DNA from: Alphaproteobacteria bacterium
Lineage (GTDB): Bacteria; Pseudomonadota; Alphaproteobacteria; Caulobacterales; Hyphomonadaceae
Length of the DNA: 64,000 nucleotides
NCBI GenBank assembly: GCA_018222605.1
Contig: JAAEZZ010000008.1
Span: 1-64,000, forward strand
Reading direction: 5' to 3'
Numbering within the stretch: the first letter of the stretch is position 1; each line of letters starts with the position of its first letter. Below are positions 35,288 to 44,261 of the stretch, piece after piece. The translations under genes and the position numbers were made by a program. Below the pieces are notes generated by a model that had not been told where the DNA came from, did no database searches, and worked only from the letters and a program-made list of their open reading frames with translations.

Positions 35288-35905
35288 TCAGGCCATATCG
35301 GCGGCGGCTGCGTCATCCATTTGGGTGGCGCGGGTCCAGGCCCCGCGCGGGGCCAGACGCTCCCAATACGCTTTCAGCACGTCATGCTCGGGCAGGGTGC
35401 CGAATTGCAGGCCCCAGCCGACCTGCGCACCGACATAGACATCGGCTGCGGTAAACTTCTCCCCGCAGACATAGGGTGTGCCTGACAGCGCGCGGATGAG
35501 GGCATGATAGGTGTCATCAAAGTCGCCATATCCTGCCATGCGCTTTTGCTCCGGCGTGACCTGAAAGCCCAGCGAGCGGTTGATGATCGCACTTTCCAGC
35601 GGGCCTGCGGCAAAGAAGAGCCAGCGATAATAATCCGCGCGTTGATCCAGTGGCGGCGCAAGGCCCGCCTCCGGAAAGGCATCGGCCATATAGGCGCAGA
35701 TGGCGGCGCATTCAGTGACCGTTTTGCCCTTGTGTACAATGGCTGGCACCTTCCCCATCGGGTTGATGGCCAGATAGTCTGCGTCTTTCATTGTGCCATC
35801 ATAGGTCAAAAGCACCGTATCATATTCGGCGCCCACCTCTTCCAGCATCCAGCGAATGATGCGGCCACGCGATTGCGGGTTGGTATAGAAAGTAAGATCT
35901 GCCAT
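35288..35905 (-). CDS. glutathione S-transferase family protein
   Basis: A 205-aa GST. The N-terminal thioredoxin-like domain starts MADLTFYTNPQSRGRIIRWM, in which the SRGR stretch holds the likely catalytic Ser, and GKVPAIVHKGKTVTECAAIC contains the cis-Pro and the glutathione-binding ES/EC region. The helical C-terminal domain is intact. The start is set by CAGGAGGGG 5-6 bases upstream; the open frame extends upstream without a ribosome site. Substrate unknown. Confidence 0.88.
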   Translation of the reverse strand: MADLTFYTNPQSRGRIIRWMLEEVGAEYDTVLLTYDGTMKDADYLAINPMGKVPAIVHKGKTVTECAAICAYMADAFPEAGLAPPLDQRADYYRWLFFAAGPLESAIINRSLGFQVTPEQKRMAGYGDFDDTYHALIRALSGTPYVCGEKFTAADVYVGAQVGWGLQFGTLPEHDVLKAYWERLAPRGAWTRATQMDDAAAADMA

Positions 35906-36110
35906 GCGCCCCTCCTGTTCACGTTTTGATCTAGTCTTGGTAGGGCTTCGCGTCAAGCCCGTATCTGGCGACCGGAAAGGGGTTTGGAAGGCATTGCAGG
36001 AAGGTAATGTGTTTCTTATTCCGCCAGCACATCCTGCCTCTTGACCTATTGGCACAAAAATCGCACCCCTCGCCGCAACCCCTGTTGTTTGTTTGTGGTG
36101 AGGGATTTCC

Positions 36111-37421
36111 ATGCGCGTCGCGATGATTGGTACCGGCTATGTAGGCCTGGTGAGCGGAGCCTGTTTTGCTGATTTCGGACACGTTGTGACGTGTGTCGAC
36201 AAGGATGCAACAAAGATCGAAAAGCTCAAGGCTGGCATCATGCCGATCTACGAGCCTGGGCTGGACAGCCTGGTCGCGAAGAATGTCGAGGAAGAGCGTC
36301 TGTTCTTCACGACCGAAGCGAAAGACGCAATCAAGGATGCCGACGCGGTGTTCATCGCCGTGGGCACGCCGTCCCGCCGAGGGGATGGCCATGCGGACCT
36401 TTCCTATGTCTATGCGGCGGCGGAAGAAATCGCTCAGCTGATGGACGGCTTCACCGTCGTCGTGACCAAGTCGACCGTTCCGGTCGGCACGGGCGACGAA
36501 GTGGAAGAGATCATCCGCAAGGCTCGCCCGGATGGCGACTTTGCCGTTGTCTCAAACCCGGAATTCCTGCGCGAAGGCGCGGCGATCAAGGACTTCAAGA
36601 TTCCTGATCGCGTTGTCGTCGGCACTGAAGACGAGCGCGCCCGCAATGTGATGAGGGAACTCTATCGCCCGCTGTTCCTGAATGAGACACCCATCCTGTT
36701 CACGGCGCGCCGTACGTCTGAGCTGATTAAATATGCCGCCAACGCCTTCCTGGCCGTCAAGATCACCTTCATCAACGAGATGGCGGATCTGTGCGAGAAG
36801 GTCGGCGCGAATGTCCAGGAAGTGTCCCGCGGGATCGGTCTGGATGGCCGGATCGGCAAGAAATTCCTGAATGCCGGACCGGGCTATGGCGGCTCCTGCT
36901 TCCCGAAAGACACGCTCGCCCTGACGAAGACGGCGAATGACTATAATTCCCCCGTTCGCATCGTCGACACAGTGGTTGAGGTGAATGCGTCCCGCAAGAA
37001 GGCGATGGCCGGCAAGATCATCGAGGCCATGGGCGGCGATGTCAGCGGCAAGAAGATCGGCGTGCTGGGCTTGGCCTTCAAGCAGAACACCGATGACATG
37101 CGCGATGCGCCGAGCCTGGACATCATCCCCGCCCTGCAGGCCGCCGGGGCCACGATTCAGGCCTATGATCCGGAAGCCATGGACGAAGCTTCTCACCTGC
37201 TCAGCGATGTGACCTTTACCAAGAGCGCCTATGAAGCCGTTCAGGATGCAGACGCGATGGTCATCATCACCGAATGGGACCAGTTCCGCGCGCTGGATCT
37301 GGATCGCATCAAGGGAGCCCTCAACTCTAATATTGTGGTAGACCTCCGGAACATCTATGCACCAGACGATATGGCGGCCCGCGGATTCCACTATTTCTCC
37401 ATCGGCCGTCCCAGCGTCTGA
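36111..37421 (+). CDS. ugd: UDP-glucose 6-dehydrogenase
   Basis: A 436-aa enzyme that oxidises UDP-glucose to UDP-glucuronate. The NAD-binding [17 protein letters not shown] is at 7-23, [10 protein letters not shown] is mid-protein, and the catalytic cysteine is C263 in [30 protein letters not shown] opens the UDP-binding C-terminal domain. The length matches UDP-glucose dehydrogenases rather than UDP-ManNAc dehydrogenases. It probably feeds extracellular or surface polysaccharide. Confidence 0.93.
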   Translation: MRVAMIGTGYVGLVSGACFADFGHVVTCVDKDATKIEKLKAGIMPIYEPGLDSLVAKNVEEERLFFTTEAKDAIKDADAVFIAVGTPSRRGDGHADLSYVYAAAEEIAQLMDGFTVVVTKSTVPVGTGDEVEEIIRKARPDGDFAVVSNPEFLREGAAIKDFKIPDRVVVGTEDERARNVMRELYRPLFLNETPILFTARRTSELIKYAANAFLAVKITFINEMADLCEKVGANVQEVSRGIGLDGRIGKKFLNAGPGYGGSCFPKDTLALTKTANDYNSPVRIVDTVVEVNASRKKAMAGKIIEAMGGDVSGKKIGVLGLAFKQNTDDMRDAPSLDIIPALQAAGATIQAYDPEAMDEASHLLSDVTFTKSAYEAVQDADAMVIITEWDQFRALDLDRIKGALNSNIVVDLRNIYAPDDMAARGFHYFSIGRPSV

Positions 37422-37447
37422 GACTTAAAGAGAACAGGACAGGACAG

Positions 37448-38098
37448 ATGAAATTTTTCGTAGATACCGCCGACACCAAGGACATCGCCGATCTGGCTGA
37501 AAGCGGCATGATCGACGGTGTGACCACGAACCCGTCCCTCATCGCGAAAGCCGGCCGCCCGTTTGCTGATGTCATTCAGGAAATCTGTGAGATCGTGCCG
37601 GGCCCGGTCAGCGCGGAAGTGGTCGCCACAGACTATGAGGGCATGATCACCGAGGGCCGTAAATTGGCGAAAATCGCTGACAACGTTGCCGTAAAGCTGC
37701 CGCTGACCTGGGACGGGCTAAAAGCCTGCCGTACGCTGTCGGGTGACGGAACGCAGGTTAACGTGACGCTCTGCTTCTCGGCCAATCAGGCGCTTCTGGC
37801 CGCCAAGGCGGGCGCGACCTTTATTTCCCCCTTCATCGGCCGTTTGGATGACATCAACATCGATGGCATGGAACTGATTGCAGATATCCGCCAGATCTAT
37901 GACAATTATCTGTTCGACACGGAAATCCTGGCGGCGTCGATCCGCTCAGCGAACCATGTGAAGCTGTCCGCGCTGGCTGGCGCGGATGTGGCGACGATGC
38001 CTCCGGGCGTCATCAAGTCCCTGGCCAATCACCCGCTGACCGACAAGGGCCTGGAAACCTTCCTGGCCGACGCACAGAAGGCCGGTATCAAGGTCTGA
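37448..38098 (+). CDS. transaldolase / fructose-6-phosphate aldolase-like
   Basis: A 216-aa TIM-barrel of the short TalC/FSA group. The first strand is [29 protein letters not shown] binds phosphate, and the Schiff-base lysine is K83 in NVAVKLPLT. The short length fits the FSA/TalC group; in most alphaproteobacteria this serves as the pentose-phosphate transaldolase. The ribosome site GAACAGGACAGG precedes the ATG. It sits 26 bp after ugd and 4 bp before thiD. Confidence 0.9.
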   Translation: MKFFVDTADTKDIADLAESGMIDGVTTNPSLIAKAGRPFADVIQEICEIVPGPVSAEVVATDYEGMITEGRKLAKIADNVAVKLPLTWDGLKACRTLSGDGTQVNVTLCFSANQALLAAKAGATFISPFIGRLDDINIDGMELIADIRQIYDNYLFDTEILAASIRSANHVKLSALAGADVATMPPGVIKSLANHPLTDKGLETFLADAQKAGIKV

Positions 38099-38102
38099 TC
38101 CG

Positions 38103-38927
38103 ATGGCACAGCCAGAGGGTCCGCAGGGCCGCGTCCTGATCATTGCCGGGTCTGATTCTGGCGGCGGCGCAGGCATCCAGGCGGATATCAAGGCCATCAC
38201 GATGCTGGGCGGTTATGCGATGACCGCCATCACAGCCATCACGGCGCAGGACACACACGGTGTACAAGGTGTGTGGCCTGTGCCGCTGGATGGCGTGGTC
38301 AAGCAGATTGACATGACCCTGAAGGATATTGGCGCAGACGCGATCAAGACCGGCATGCTGGGCAGTGCCGAGCTGGTCGAGGCGATTGCCGAGCGCCTGT
38401 CGGACCTGGCGATTCTGGTACCGCGCGTGATTGATCCTGTCATGATCTCCACATCGGGCCATCGTCTGGTGGACGAGAAAGCCGTCGGCGCCATCCGGTC
38501 CGACCTCGTGCCTGGCGCGCGGCTGGTAACGCCGAATGCGCCAGAGGCCGAAGTGCTGAGCGGCAAGGCCGTTGAAACCGTGGACGGACAACGCCGCGCC
38601 GCGGAAGCTCTGCTGGAGCTCGGCGCGAATGGCGTGCTGGTCAAGGGCGGTCATATTGGCGGCAGCATCATCCATGATGTGCTGCAGACGACGACCGGCG
38701 AGTGGATCTTCGAGAGCCCGCGCATCGAGACCACTTCCACCCATGGCACCGGCTGTACGCTGGCCTCGGGCATTGCCGCGCTTCTGGGGCAGGGGCTGAG
38801 TGTGCCGGACTCGGTTGAGCGCGCGCGGGACTATCTGCTCGAAGCCATCCGTACCGCGAAGGGCTTTGGCCATGGCCACGGTCCGGTCAATCATGGCTGG
38901 GTGCTGGACGAAAACCGGAATTCCTGA
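38103..38927 (+). CDS. thiD: hydroxymethylpyrimidine/phosphomethylpyrimidine kinase
   Basis: ThiD, 274 aa, a ribokinase-fold enzyme that phosphorylates HMP twice in thiamine synthesis. Typical marks are AGSDSGGGAGIQADIKA, ITAITAQDTHGVQGVW, IDPVMISTSGHRLV and the ATP-site HGTGCTLASGIAA. The length matches monofunctional ThiD without an added TenA or ThiE domain. No TPP-box sequence is apparent before it. It probably shares a transcript with the transaldolase gene. Confidence 0.93.
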   Translation: MAQPEGPQGRVLIIAGSDSGGGAGIQADIKAITMLGGYAMTAITAITAQDTHGVQGVWPVPLDGVVKQIDMTLKDIGADAIKTGMLGSAELVEAIAERLSDLAILVPRVIDPVMISTSGHRLVDEKAVGAIRSDLVPGARLVTPNAPEAEVLSGKAVETVDGQRRAAEALLELGANGVLVKGGHIGGSIIHDVLQTTTGEWIFESPRIETTSTHGTGCTLASGIAALLGQGLSVPDSVERARDYLLEAIRTAKGFGHGHGPVNHGWVLDENRNS

Positions 38928-38963
38928 GCGCCACCAAAAGTAGTTCTTGAAACTTCTTAAGAT

Positions 38964-38980
38964 AGATGAGACCCTCATCT
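38964..38980 (+). other. small hairpin after thiD
   Basis: AGATGAG, loop ACC, CTCATCT: a perfect 7-bp stem 37 bp after the thiD stop. There is no U-run, so it is a weak candidate terminator or processing site. Confidence 0.3.
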
Positions 38981-39027
38981 GGCTTGATCAGGCATCACTG
39001 TATTCGCAATCATGAAAGGATCAGGCC

Positions 39028-39294
39028 ATGCCTTTGGCTATTACCAAGATAATTGTGTCCGGTGTTGCATTCTCCCTCGCAGGAATCGGTGGGGCTGTTC
39101 AGTCTCAACAGACTGCAGCCGAAGCACCGATTGTTGTGGACACGACATCCCAGACTTCCCGGCCCGCCAGCGCGGAAGGGCGTGTGACATGTACGCTGAT
39201 CTCCAACGATTTTGGCACATGTGTCTGGAGTGTTGATGGCGTCTGGGTGATCGGCGATTGTTCTCGTCCGCCCGCACCGAACTGCCCGACCTGA
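39028..39294 (+). CDS. small secreted cysteine-containing hypothetical protein
   Basis: An 88-aa protein with a signal-like N-terminus (MPLAITKIIVSGVAFSLAGIGGAVQ). The mature part has four cysteines (VTCTLISN, GTCVWSVDG, GDCSRPPAPNCPT), which could form two disulfides. I recognise no family. The ATG is preceded by GAAAGGATCAGGCC. It is flanked by a hairpin upstream and a weak terminator-like stem at 39313-39333. A second ATG at 39012 is in a different frame and not supported. Confidence 0.6.
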   Translation: MPLAITKIIVSGVAFSLAGIGGAVQSQQTAAEAPIVVDTTSQTSRPASAEGRVTCTLISNDFGTCVWSVDGVWVIGDCSRPPAPNCPT

Positions 39295-39312
39295 TTGGTT
39301 GGCGTATCTGCT

Positions 39313-39333
39313 CTGCCGGGAAAATTCCGGCAG
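39313..39333 (+). terminator. weak terminator-like hairpin after the small secreted protein
   Basis: CTGCCGG (39313-39319) pairs with CCGGCAG (39327-39333) and is followed by GGCTTCTCC, so the U-tract is poor. It lies 19 bp after the stop at 39294. Confidence 0.4.
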
Positions 39334-39440
39334 GGCTTCTCCCTCCTGCGTATAGCGGCATTTAACGATGCTGCAGAAATCATCGTTTCTCCGGTGCCAG
39401 GCCTTGTGGCATGAAGCCTGCCCGATTGGAGATTTGAACG

Positions 39441-40259
39441 ATGACGAAACTTCCCTTCTACCAGGTCGATGCCTTTGCCTCGAAGCCGTTCGAGGGAAAC
39501 CAGGCCTGTATCATGCCGCTGGACGACTTCCTGCCTGACGAGACGCTTCAGGCAATTGCCGCCGAGAACAATGTTTCCGAGACGGCCTATATTGTTCCGG
39601 CCGGGGAGGGCGTCTGGAAGCTGCGCTGGTTTACGCCCGCTGTCGAAGTGCCGCTATGCGGACATGCGACACTGGCCAGCGCGCATGTCTTGTTCAATGA
39701 ACTGGGCTTTGATGGCGAAGCGATTGCCTTCGACACGGTCAAGTCCGGCCGCTTGACGGTGCGCCGTCTGGAAGATGGCCGGCTGGAGATGGATCTGCCT
39801 GCTTACAGGATTTTCGAAGTTCCGATGACGGACGAGATTGCGAGCGCTCTCGGCGCGCGCCCGGTGAAGGCCTGGGGCGGCGCCTATTATGCGGCCATGT
39901 TCGAGACGCCAGACCAGATCATCGCGCTGGATGTGGACCATGCCGCGCTGAAGGATCTGGGCGAGGATTCGGCAGACTGGCCGCGCGGAAATTTCGGCTG
40001 CTTTGCCAGAGGCGGTGAGGGCGTGGATGTGACCAGCCGTGTCTTCGGGCCCGGCAGCGGCATTGATGAAGACCCCGCTACGGGCAGCTGGCACGCCATG
40101 CTGGCGCCGATCATGCAGGCCGTCACCGGGCAGGATGCCGCGTCCTGCTATCAGGCCTATCCGGGCCGGGGCGCGCATATGGAAACGCATCTGGAAGGTG
40201 ACCGGGTAAAGGTGATCGGCCGGTCTGTCACGGTGATCGAAGGTCAGTTCACGCTGTAA
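39441..40259 (+). CDS. PhzF-family isomerase/epimerase-like protein
   Basis: A 272-aa PhzF fold protein. The N-terminal FYQVDAFASKPFEGNQACIMPL, NNVSETAYI (with the conserved Glu-type catalytic region) and the C-terminal DPATGSWHAMLAPIM pattern (usually DPVTGSAH) identify the family. Members are isomerases related to diaminopimelate epimerase; the phenazine role belongs to only a few, and no phenazine genes lie here. It converges with an unknown gene, overlapping it by 11 bp. Confidence 0.87.
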   Translation: MTKLPFYQVDAFASKPFEGNQACIMPLDDFLPDETLQAIAAENNVSETAYIVPAGEGVWKLRWFTPAVEVPLCGHATLASAHVLFNELGFDGEAIAFDTVKSGRLTVRRLEDGRLEMDLPAYRIFEVPMTDEIASALGARPVKAWGGAYYAAMFETPDQIIALDVDHAALKDLGEDSADWPRGNFGCFARGGEGVDVTSRVFGPGSGIDEDPATGSWHAMLAPIMQAVTGQDAASCYQAYPGRGAHMETHLEGDRVKVIGRSVTVIEGQFTL

Positions 40260-40704
40260 CCAACGCGTGCGGCCGGCGCGGCGATGGCCGTCCGGTGATA
40301 AGGATGCTGTTTCGTCTCCGCCGCAAGCGGAGGAGGGGACAGTCAGGCGGGTCGCGCGCGCAGGTGCAATATGTGCCTGAAAAGATGATCTGCTTACGGC
40401 AGGATTTGCCTGACAGTTCGCAGATAGAGACAGGCTCCGCATCCGGAAGATACATGCCGGGCGCAAGGCGTTCCCAGGCGCGGATCTTCGACGGCTCATA
40501 TGTGTAGGTTTTCTTGGCCCCGGCCACATCGCCGACATACTGAATGTAAACATTGCCGAGTTTGTCGACGACGACAAAGACGTTTCGTCCCGTCCGGCGA
40601 CGCCACTCGGTCAGCCGCACCAGATTCCACCACAGCCAGGGCCAGCAAAAGGCCCAGACATGTTTGAAGAAGGGACGATAGTGCGGATCCATGCGCGCAA
40701 GCAT
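40249..40704 (-). CDS. hypothetical protein with aromatic-rich N-terminus and cysteine motifs
   Basis: A 151-aa protein from ATG 40704. It has a Trp/Phe-rich segment (FFKHVWAFCWPWLWWNLVRL) that may enter the membrane, a central VVVDKLGNVYIQYVGD stretch and cysteines CELSGKSC and CTCARDPPDC. The open frame continues upstream to 40830, but that part runs through the GC-rich repeat region, and no ribosome site supports it. I recognise no family. Its stop lies inside the end of the phzF-like gene. Confidence 0.5.
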   Translation of the reverse strand: MLARMDPHYRPFFKHVWAFCWPWLWWNLVRLTEWRRRTGRNVFVVVDKLGNVYIQYVGDVAGAKKTYTYEPSKIRAWERLAPGMYLPDAEPVSICELSGKSCRKQIIFSGTYCTCARDPPDCPLLRLRRRRNSILITGRPSPRRPHALVTA

Positions 40705-40743
40705 GGCGCGGGCTGAATACCAGTTGGATTGGGGGCGTGCATT

Positions 40744-40787
40744 TTTCCCCTCTTCCGCCCGCGTGAGGGGCCTGGGGCGAGGGGAAA
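40744..40787. repeat. inverted repeat TTTCCCCTC...GAGGGGAAA
   Basis: Nine-base arms TTTCCCCTC (40744-40752) and GAGGGGAAA (40779-40787) with a 26-bp GC-rich centre. The base pattern resembles the CCCCTC-rich intergenic palindromes dispersed in many proteobacterial genomes. Confidence 0.5.
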
Positions 40788-40871
40788 CAGGCTTTCGCTC
40801 TGCGCCGGGACGTGCAGTGAGCACGGGCATTCCAGCCGCCGCAGCCTTCCGTGCACGTGGGACCTGTACGC

Positions 40872-40909
40872 TCCCTCACCCCTGACCCCTCTCCCAGAGG
40901 GAGAGGGGG
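40872..40909. repeat. REP-like GC-rich palindrome
   Basis: CCCCTCTCCC (40886-40895), loop AGA, GGGAGAGGGG (40899-40908) is a perfect 10-bp hairpin, led by CCCTCACCCCTGA. This composition is typical of dispersed intergenic REP-like units in proteobacteria. No second exact copy was noticed in this window. Confidence 0.6.
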
Positions 40910-41073
40910 ATTGGTCTGGCCTTTTCCACGATTTGTGGTGAGTCCCTTGTAGTGAGGGAATCGCTTATAGTCAGAGAGTTGAAAAGTTGGGGGATTAGTG
41001 ATGCCTACAAACAAGAGGCGATGTGCCATAGACAAATCGGGTCAGGTAAGCTTAGCGCGACATTGTTATTACA

Positions 41074-41967
41074 ATGGCTGAGCGCAGTGGGAGCAACGGC
41101 CCGGCCTATTTTGTAGGCGCAATCTTGGTAATCGCTTTTGCTGGAATGGCGCTACAAAATCAGCTGCGTGAACATTGTGGCTATCATAGTGCCCCCCAGT
41201 ATGAATGCTCCCCGACCAATCAAGGGATTGCGTCTTTGGTCATCCCAGCCCCCGCGGCTGATCCATACCCTGGGCGCCAAGAATGGCGAGAGGAGCAAGA
41301 CCTTTACGCTCAGCGTCAGATGGCTAAATGGGCCTTTTGGATGCTCTTCGTATCCGCTGTAGGGGTTTTAGTTGGTGCGGTTGGATTAATCTTCCTGAAA
41401 GGCACTTTGGATGCGGCTCGCGATACTAACCAAAGCGCTTTGGATTCGATTAGGGTAACTCGTGAAATCGGGCAGGCTCAGGTGCGCGCCTATCTGTCGT
41501 TTATGGAGCCAGCATTTCACCTGTCTCCCAAAATTCGCATCAGCTTTTTTGCCAAAAATAGCGGGCAAAGTCCGGCGCGGCATCTTAGGGTTACCGAGGC
41601 GTCATGTGGCGCGTTGCTTCATCAGGCTACGCCCCATTGGGAAGACGGAGCGCATGATTATGATTTTTCCGTCAATTTCGGAGACGTACCTGCCAGTGAT
41701 GGTATGCAGCTCTTTGTTGATGCTCCCTATACTCAAGAACAAGCCGAACGAATTCGCTCCTTGATTGGGCGGCACTTTGTGGGCCTAGACTTTATGGGAG
41801 TAATCAGATGGGACGATGCTTTTGGGGTTCCATTTGAGGAAGTCTTCATGGCGCACGTTCACATTAAGCAGGACGGTTCCATCGAAGTAGAATTCAAAAC
41901 CGGTCACGATAGTGTTGAAAACGCTCGAAATGTGAGGTTGGAGAAGGCCCGTAATCAGCGGCGCTAA
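41074..41967 (+). CDS. hypothetical membrane protein with two helices and a beta-rich soluble domain
   Basis: A 297-aa protein. Helix 1 is about residues 11-27 (YFVGAILVIAFAGMAL) and helix 2 about 86-107 (WAFWMLFVSAVGVLVGAVGLIF). A short coiled segment (DAARDTNQSALDSIRVTRE) leads to IGQAQVRAYLSFMEPAF, a motif seen in many uncharacterised proteobacterial membrane proteins that sit in accessory regions. The C-terminal half is soluble. Codon use and base composition look more AT-rich than the neighbours, which suggests transfer. No function is assigned. Confidence 0.7.
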   Translation: MAERSGSNGPAYFVGAILVIAFAGMALQNQLREHCGYHSAPQYECSPTNQGIASLVIPAPAADPYPGRQEWREEQDLYAQRQMAKWAFWMLFVSAVGVLVGAVGLIFLKGTLDAARDTNQSALDSIRVTREIGQAQVRAYLSFMEPAFHLSPKIRISFFAKNSGQSPARHLRVTEASCGALLHQATPHWEDGAHDYDFSVNFGDVPASDGMQLFVDAPYTQEQAERIRSLIGRHFVGLDFMGVIRWDDAFGVPFEEVFMAHVHIKQDGSIEVEFKTGHDSVENARNVRLEKARNQRR

Positions 41968-42003
41968 TGACGAACTTAAAAGAAGCCCGCTCTTTTGCGC
42001 GGT

Positions 42004-42579
42004 TTAGTCGAAGCCCCAGGGGGCGAGTGGGGTGTCCACAGGGGTGGACGTATCGAACTCGACCCGGAAGACTCGTCCCGGCCGTTCCATTTCATAGGCG
42101 AACAGGCTGTGGGTAGGGCGAACTTCGATGGCCCAGATATTGTCTTTTGAGTCAGGAATTCCATTGGCATCAAACAGAGCCTTCGTGGCTTCGTCTGGGG
42201 GGAAGTTCAGGCGGCTGCCGCTGAAGCGGTCATCGCGAACGCCGCCATAGCCGGTCACCGGGTCGAGGCTGCCATCTTCATGGCGGTGCTCATGATGCAG
42301 GGCGAGGCGATCTCGCTCGCGGTGGATGACCCAGATGCGCGAGCGATTATCGCCGACATGAAGCGGGATGCGGATTTCATCCTTCTCGCAGGACCGGACA
42401 TGCATGACGATGCGCTCGGCGCGCCAGGCATCGTCTTCTGCATCGTCGCTGACGATCCTGCCTTCGAAAGCCTTGCCACAGAGGGCGGAGAGCCGTTGCA
42501 TGAACTCCGCTTCCTGAACAGTCGGCTGGCTGCATGCGGACAGCAGCAGCGCAACAACGACGAGGAGGCGGGCACGCAT
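42004..42579 (-). CDS. hypothetical lipoprotein
   Basis: A 191-aa protein with lipobox LLLSAC (C16). The mature part is polar with the notable stretches VMHVRSCEKDEIRIPLHVGD and HHEHRHEDGSLDPVTGYGG, ending PVDTPLAPWGFD. I recognise no family. It probably attaches to the outer membrane. It follows purH on the minus strand 11 bp behind it, so the two may be cotranscribed. Confidence 0.7.
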   Translation of the reverse strand: MRARLLVVVALLLSACSQPTVQEAEFMQRLSALCGKAFEGRIVSDDAEDDAWRAERIVMHVRSCEKDEIRIPLHVGDNRSRIWVIHRERDRLALHHEHRHEDGSLDPVTGYGGVRDDRFSGSRLNFPPDEATKALFDANGIPDSKDNIWAIEVRPTHSLFAYEMERPGRVFRVEFDTSTPVDTPLAPWGFD

Positions 42580-42590
42580 CGGGCTGGCCC

Positions 42591-44195
42591 CTAGTGGCGG
42601 AAGTGGCGCATGCCGGTGAAGACCATGGCGAGGCCGGCTTCGTCGGCGGCGGCGATGACTTCATCATCGCGGATCGAGCCGCCCGGCTGGATCACGGCGG
42701 TCGCCCCGGCGGAGGCCGCTTGCAGCAGACCGTCCGGGAAGGGGAAGAACGCGTCGGAAGCCGCCACGCAGCCCTTCGTTTTCGGCTCCGCCCAGCCAGC
42801 GACTTCGGCGGCGTCTTCGGCCTTGCGCGCCGCGATGCGGGCGCTATCGATGCGGCTCATCTGGCCCGCGCCGATGCCGACGGTTGCGCCGTCTTTCGCA
42901 TAAATGATGGTGTTGGATTTGACGTGCTTGGCGACGCGCCAGGCAAACAGCATGTCTTCCAGTTCCTGCTCGGTCGGCGCCTTCTTGGTGACGACTTTCA
43001 GGTCTGCCTTCGTAATGCGGCCAAAGTCTCGGTCCTGCATCAGGAAGCCGCCCGCAACGGTTTTCACGAAGCGACCGGCAGCGGCCGGATCTGGCAAGCC
43101 TTCAGTGATCAGCAGGCGGAGGTTTTTTTTCTTCGCGAAGACAGCTTCAGCGGCGGCATCCGCGCCAGGGGCGATGACGACTTCGGTGAAGATCTGCGAG
43201 ATTTCTTTCGCGGTCTCTTCATCCAGCGCGCGGTTCAGGGCGACGATGCCGCCAAAGGCTGAGGTCGAGTCGCAGGCAAGCGCGGCGCGGTAGGCCTCAA
43301 TGATGCTGGACCCTTGCGCGACGCCGCAGGGATTGGCGTGCTTGATGATGGCGACGGCGGGCGTTTCCGCCCCCAGTTCGCCGATCAGCTCATAGGCCGC
43401 GTCGGTGTCGTTGATGTTGTTGTAGGAGAGTTCCTTGCCCTGCAGCTGTTTCGCCGTGGCGACGCCGGGGCGCTGCTCTCCCGTGACATAGAAGGCGGCC
43501 TTCTGGTGCGGGTTTTCGCCATAGCGCAGGCTCTGCTGCAGCTTGCCACCAAGCGCGGCCCAGTCTGGCGCGGTTTCGCCCAGCTGCGCGGCATACCAGG
43601 ACGAGATCGCGGAATCATAGGCGGCGGTGCGGGCATAGGTCTTGGCGGCGAGCTTGCGGCAGAGCGCGACGGAGACCTCGCCGTTAGTGGCGTCCATCTC
43701 GGCGAGTACCTTGTCGACGTCCCCGCCATCGGTGCAGACGGCAACAAAGCTGCCATTCTTGGCGGCGGCGCGCAGCATGGCCGGGCCACCAATGTCGATA
43801 TTCTCAATGCAGGTTTCAAAGTCCGCGCCGGAGGCAACCGTCGCCTCGAACGGGTAGAGATTGACGTAGATCAGGTCGATCGCGCCGATGCCGTGGGTTT
43901 CGGCGTCTTTCACGTGGGAAGGATTGTCGCGCAGATAGAGCAGGCCGCCATGCACTGCCGGGTGCAGCGTCTTCACGCGGCCGTCCATCATTTCCGGGAA
44001 GCCAGTGAGATCGGCGACGTCTTTCACCTCAAGGCCGGCGTCTTTCAGAAGTTTCGAGGTGCCGCCGGTGGAGACGAGCTCGACGCCTTTTTCGGCCAGC
44101 TTTTTGGCCTGGTCTACAAGGCCGGTCTTGTCGGAAACGGACAGGAGGGCGCGGCGAATGCGAACGGGGGCTCCGCTCGTGGCGGCATCAGTCAT
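42591..44195 (-). CDS. purH: bifunctional AICAR formyltransferase / IMP cyclohydrolase
   Basis: PurH, 534 aa, catalyses the last two steps of purine synthesis. The N-terminal MGS-like IMP cyclohydrolase domain starts [24 protein letters not shown], with STGGTSKLL and [14 protein letters not shown]. The formyltransferase domain contains [25 protein letters not shown] and [11 protein letters not shown]. Both domains are complete. It is the last gene but one of a minus-strand group with capD, heparinase and rpe. Confidence 0.96.
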   Translation of the reverse strand: MTDAATSGAPVRIRRALLSVSDKTGLVDQAKKLAEKGVELVSTGGTSKLLKDAGLEVKDVADLTGFPEMMDGRVKTLHPAVHGGLLYLRDNPSHVKDAETHGIGAIDLIYVNLYPFEATVASGADFETCIENIDIGGPAMLRAAAKNGSFVAVCTDGGDVDKVLAEMDATNGEVSVALCRKLAAKTYARTAAYDSAISSWYAAQLGETAPDWAALGGKLQQSLRYGENPHQKAAFYVTGEQRPGVATAKQLQGKELSYNNINDTDAAYELIGELGAETPAVAIIKHANPCGVAQGSSIIEAYRAALACDSTSAFGGIVALNRALDEETAKEISQIFTEVVIAPGADAAAEAVFAKKKNLRLLITEGLPDPAAAGRFVKTVAGGFLMQDRDFGRITKADLKVVTKKAPTEQELEDMLFAWRVAKHVKSNTIIYAKDGATVGIGAGQMSRIDSARIAARKAEDAAEVAGWAEPKTKGCVAASDAFFPFPDGLLQAASAGATAVIQPGGSIRDDEVIAAADEAGLAMVFTGMRHFRH

Positions 44196-44261
44196 GGGAA
44201 ATATCCTCTGGCGCAGGCATGATGGCTTGTGCCGCGGGGCGTAGCATGAAAGGGCCGTGCG

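Larger units (their letters stand above)
40705..41073. other. 369-bp region with GC-rich hairpin repeats and no confident gene
   Basis: The left part holds two inverted repeats (listed separately). The right part, about 40920-41073, is visibly AT-richer. It contains a 27-codon open frame (41001-41081) that overlaps the next gene by 8 bp, preceded by GGGGGA. I see no other coding signal. The region may carry the promoter of the gene at 41074. Confidence 0.5.

Noticed and set aside
38928-39027. TPP riboswitch or other regulatory RNA around thiD
   Set aside because: I looked before and after thiD for the conserved TPP boxes and saw none. The thiD gene follows the transaldolase gene by 4 bp, so there is no leader.
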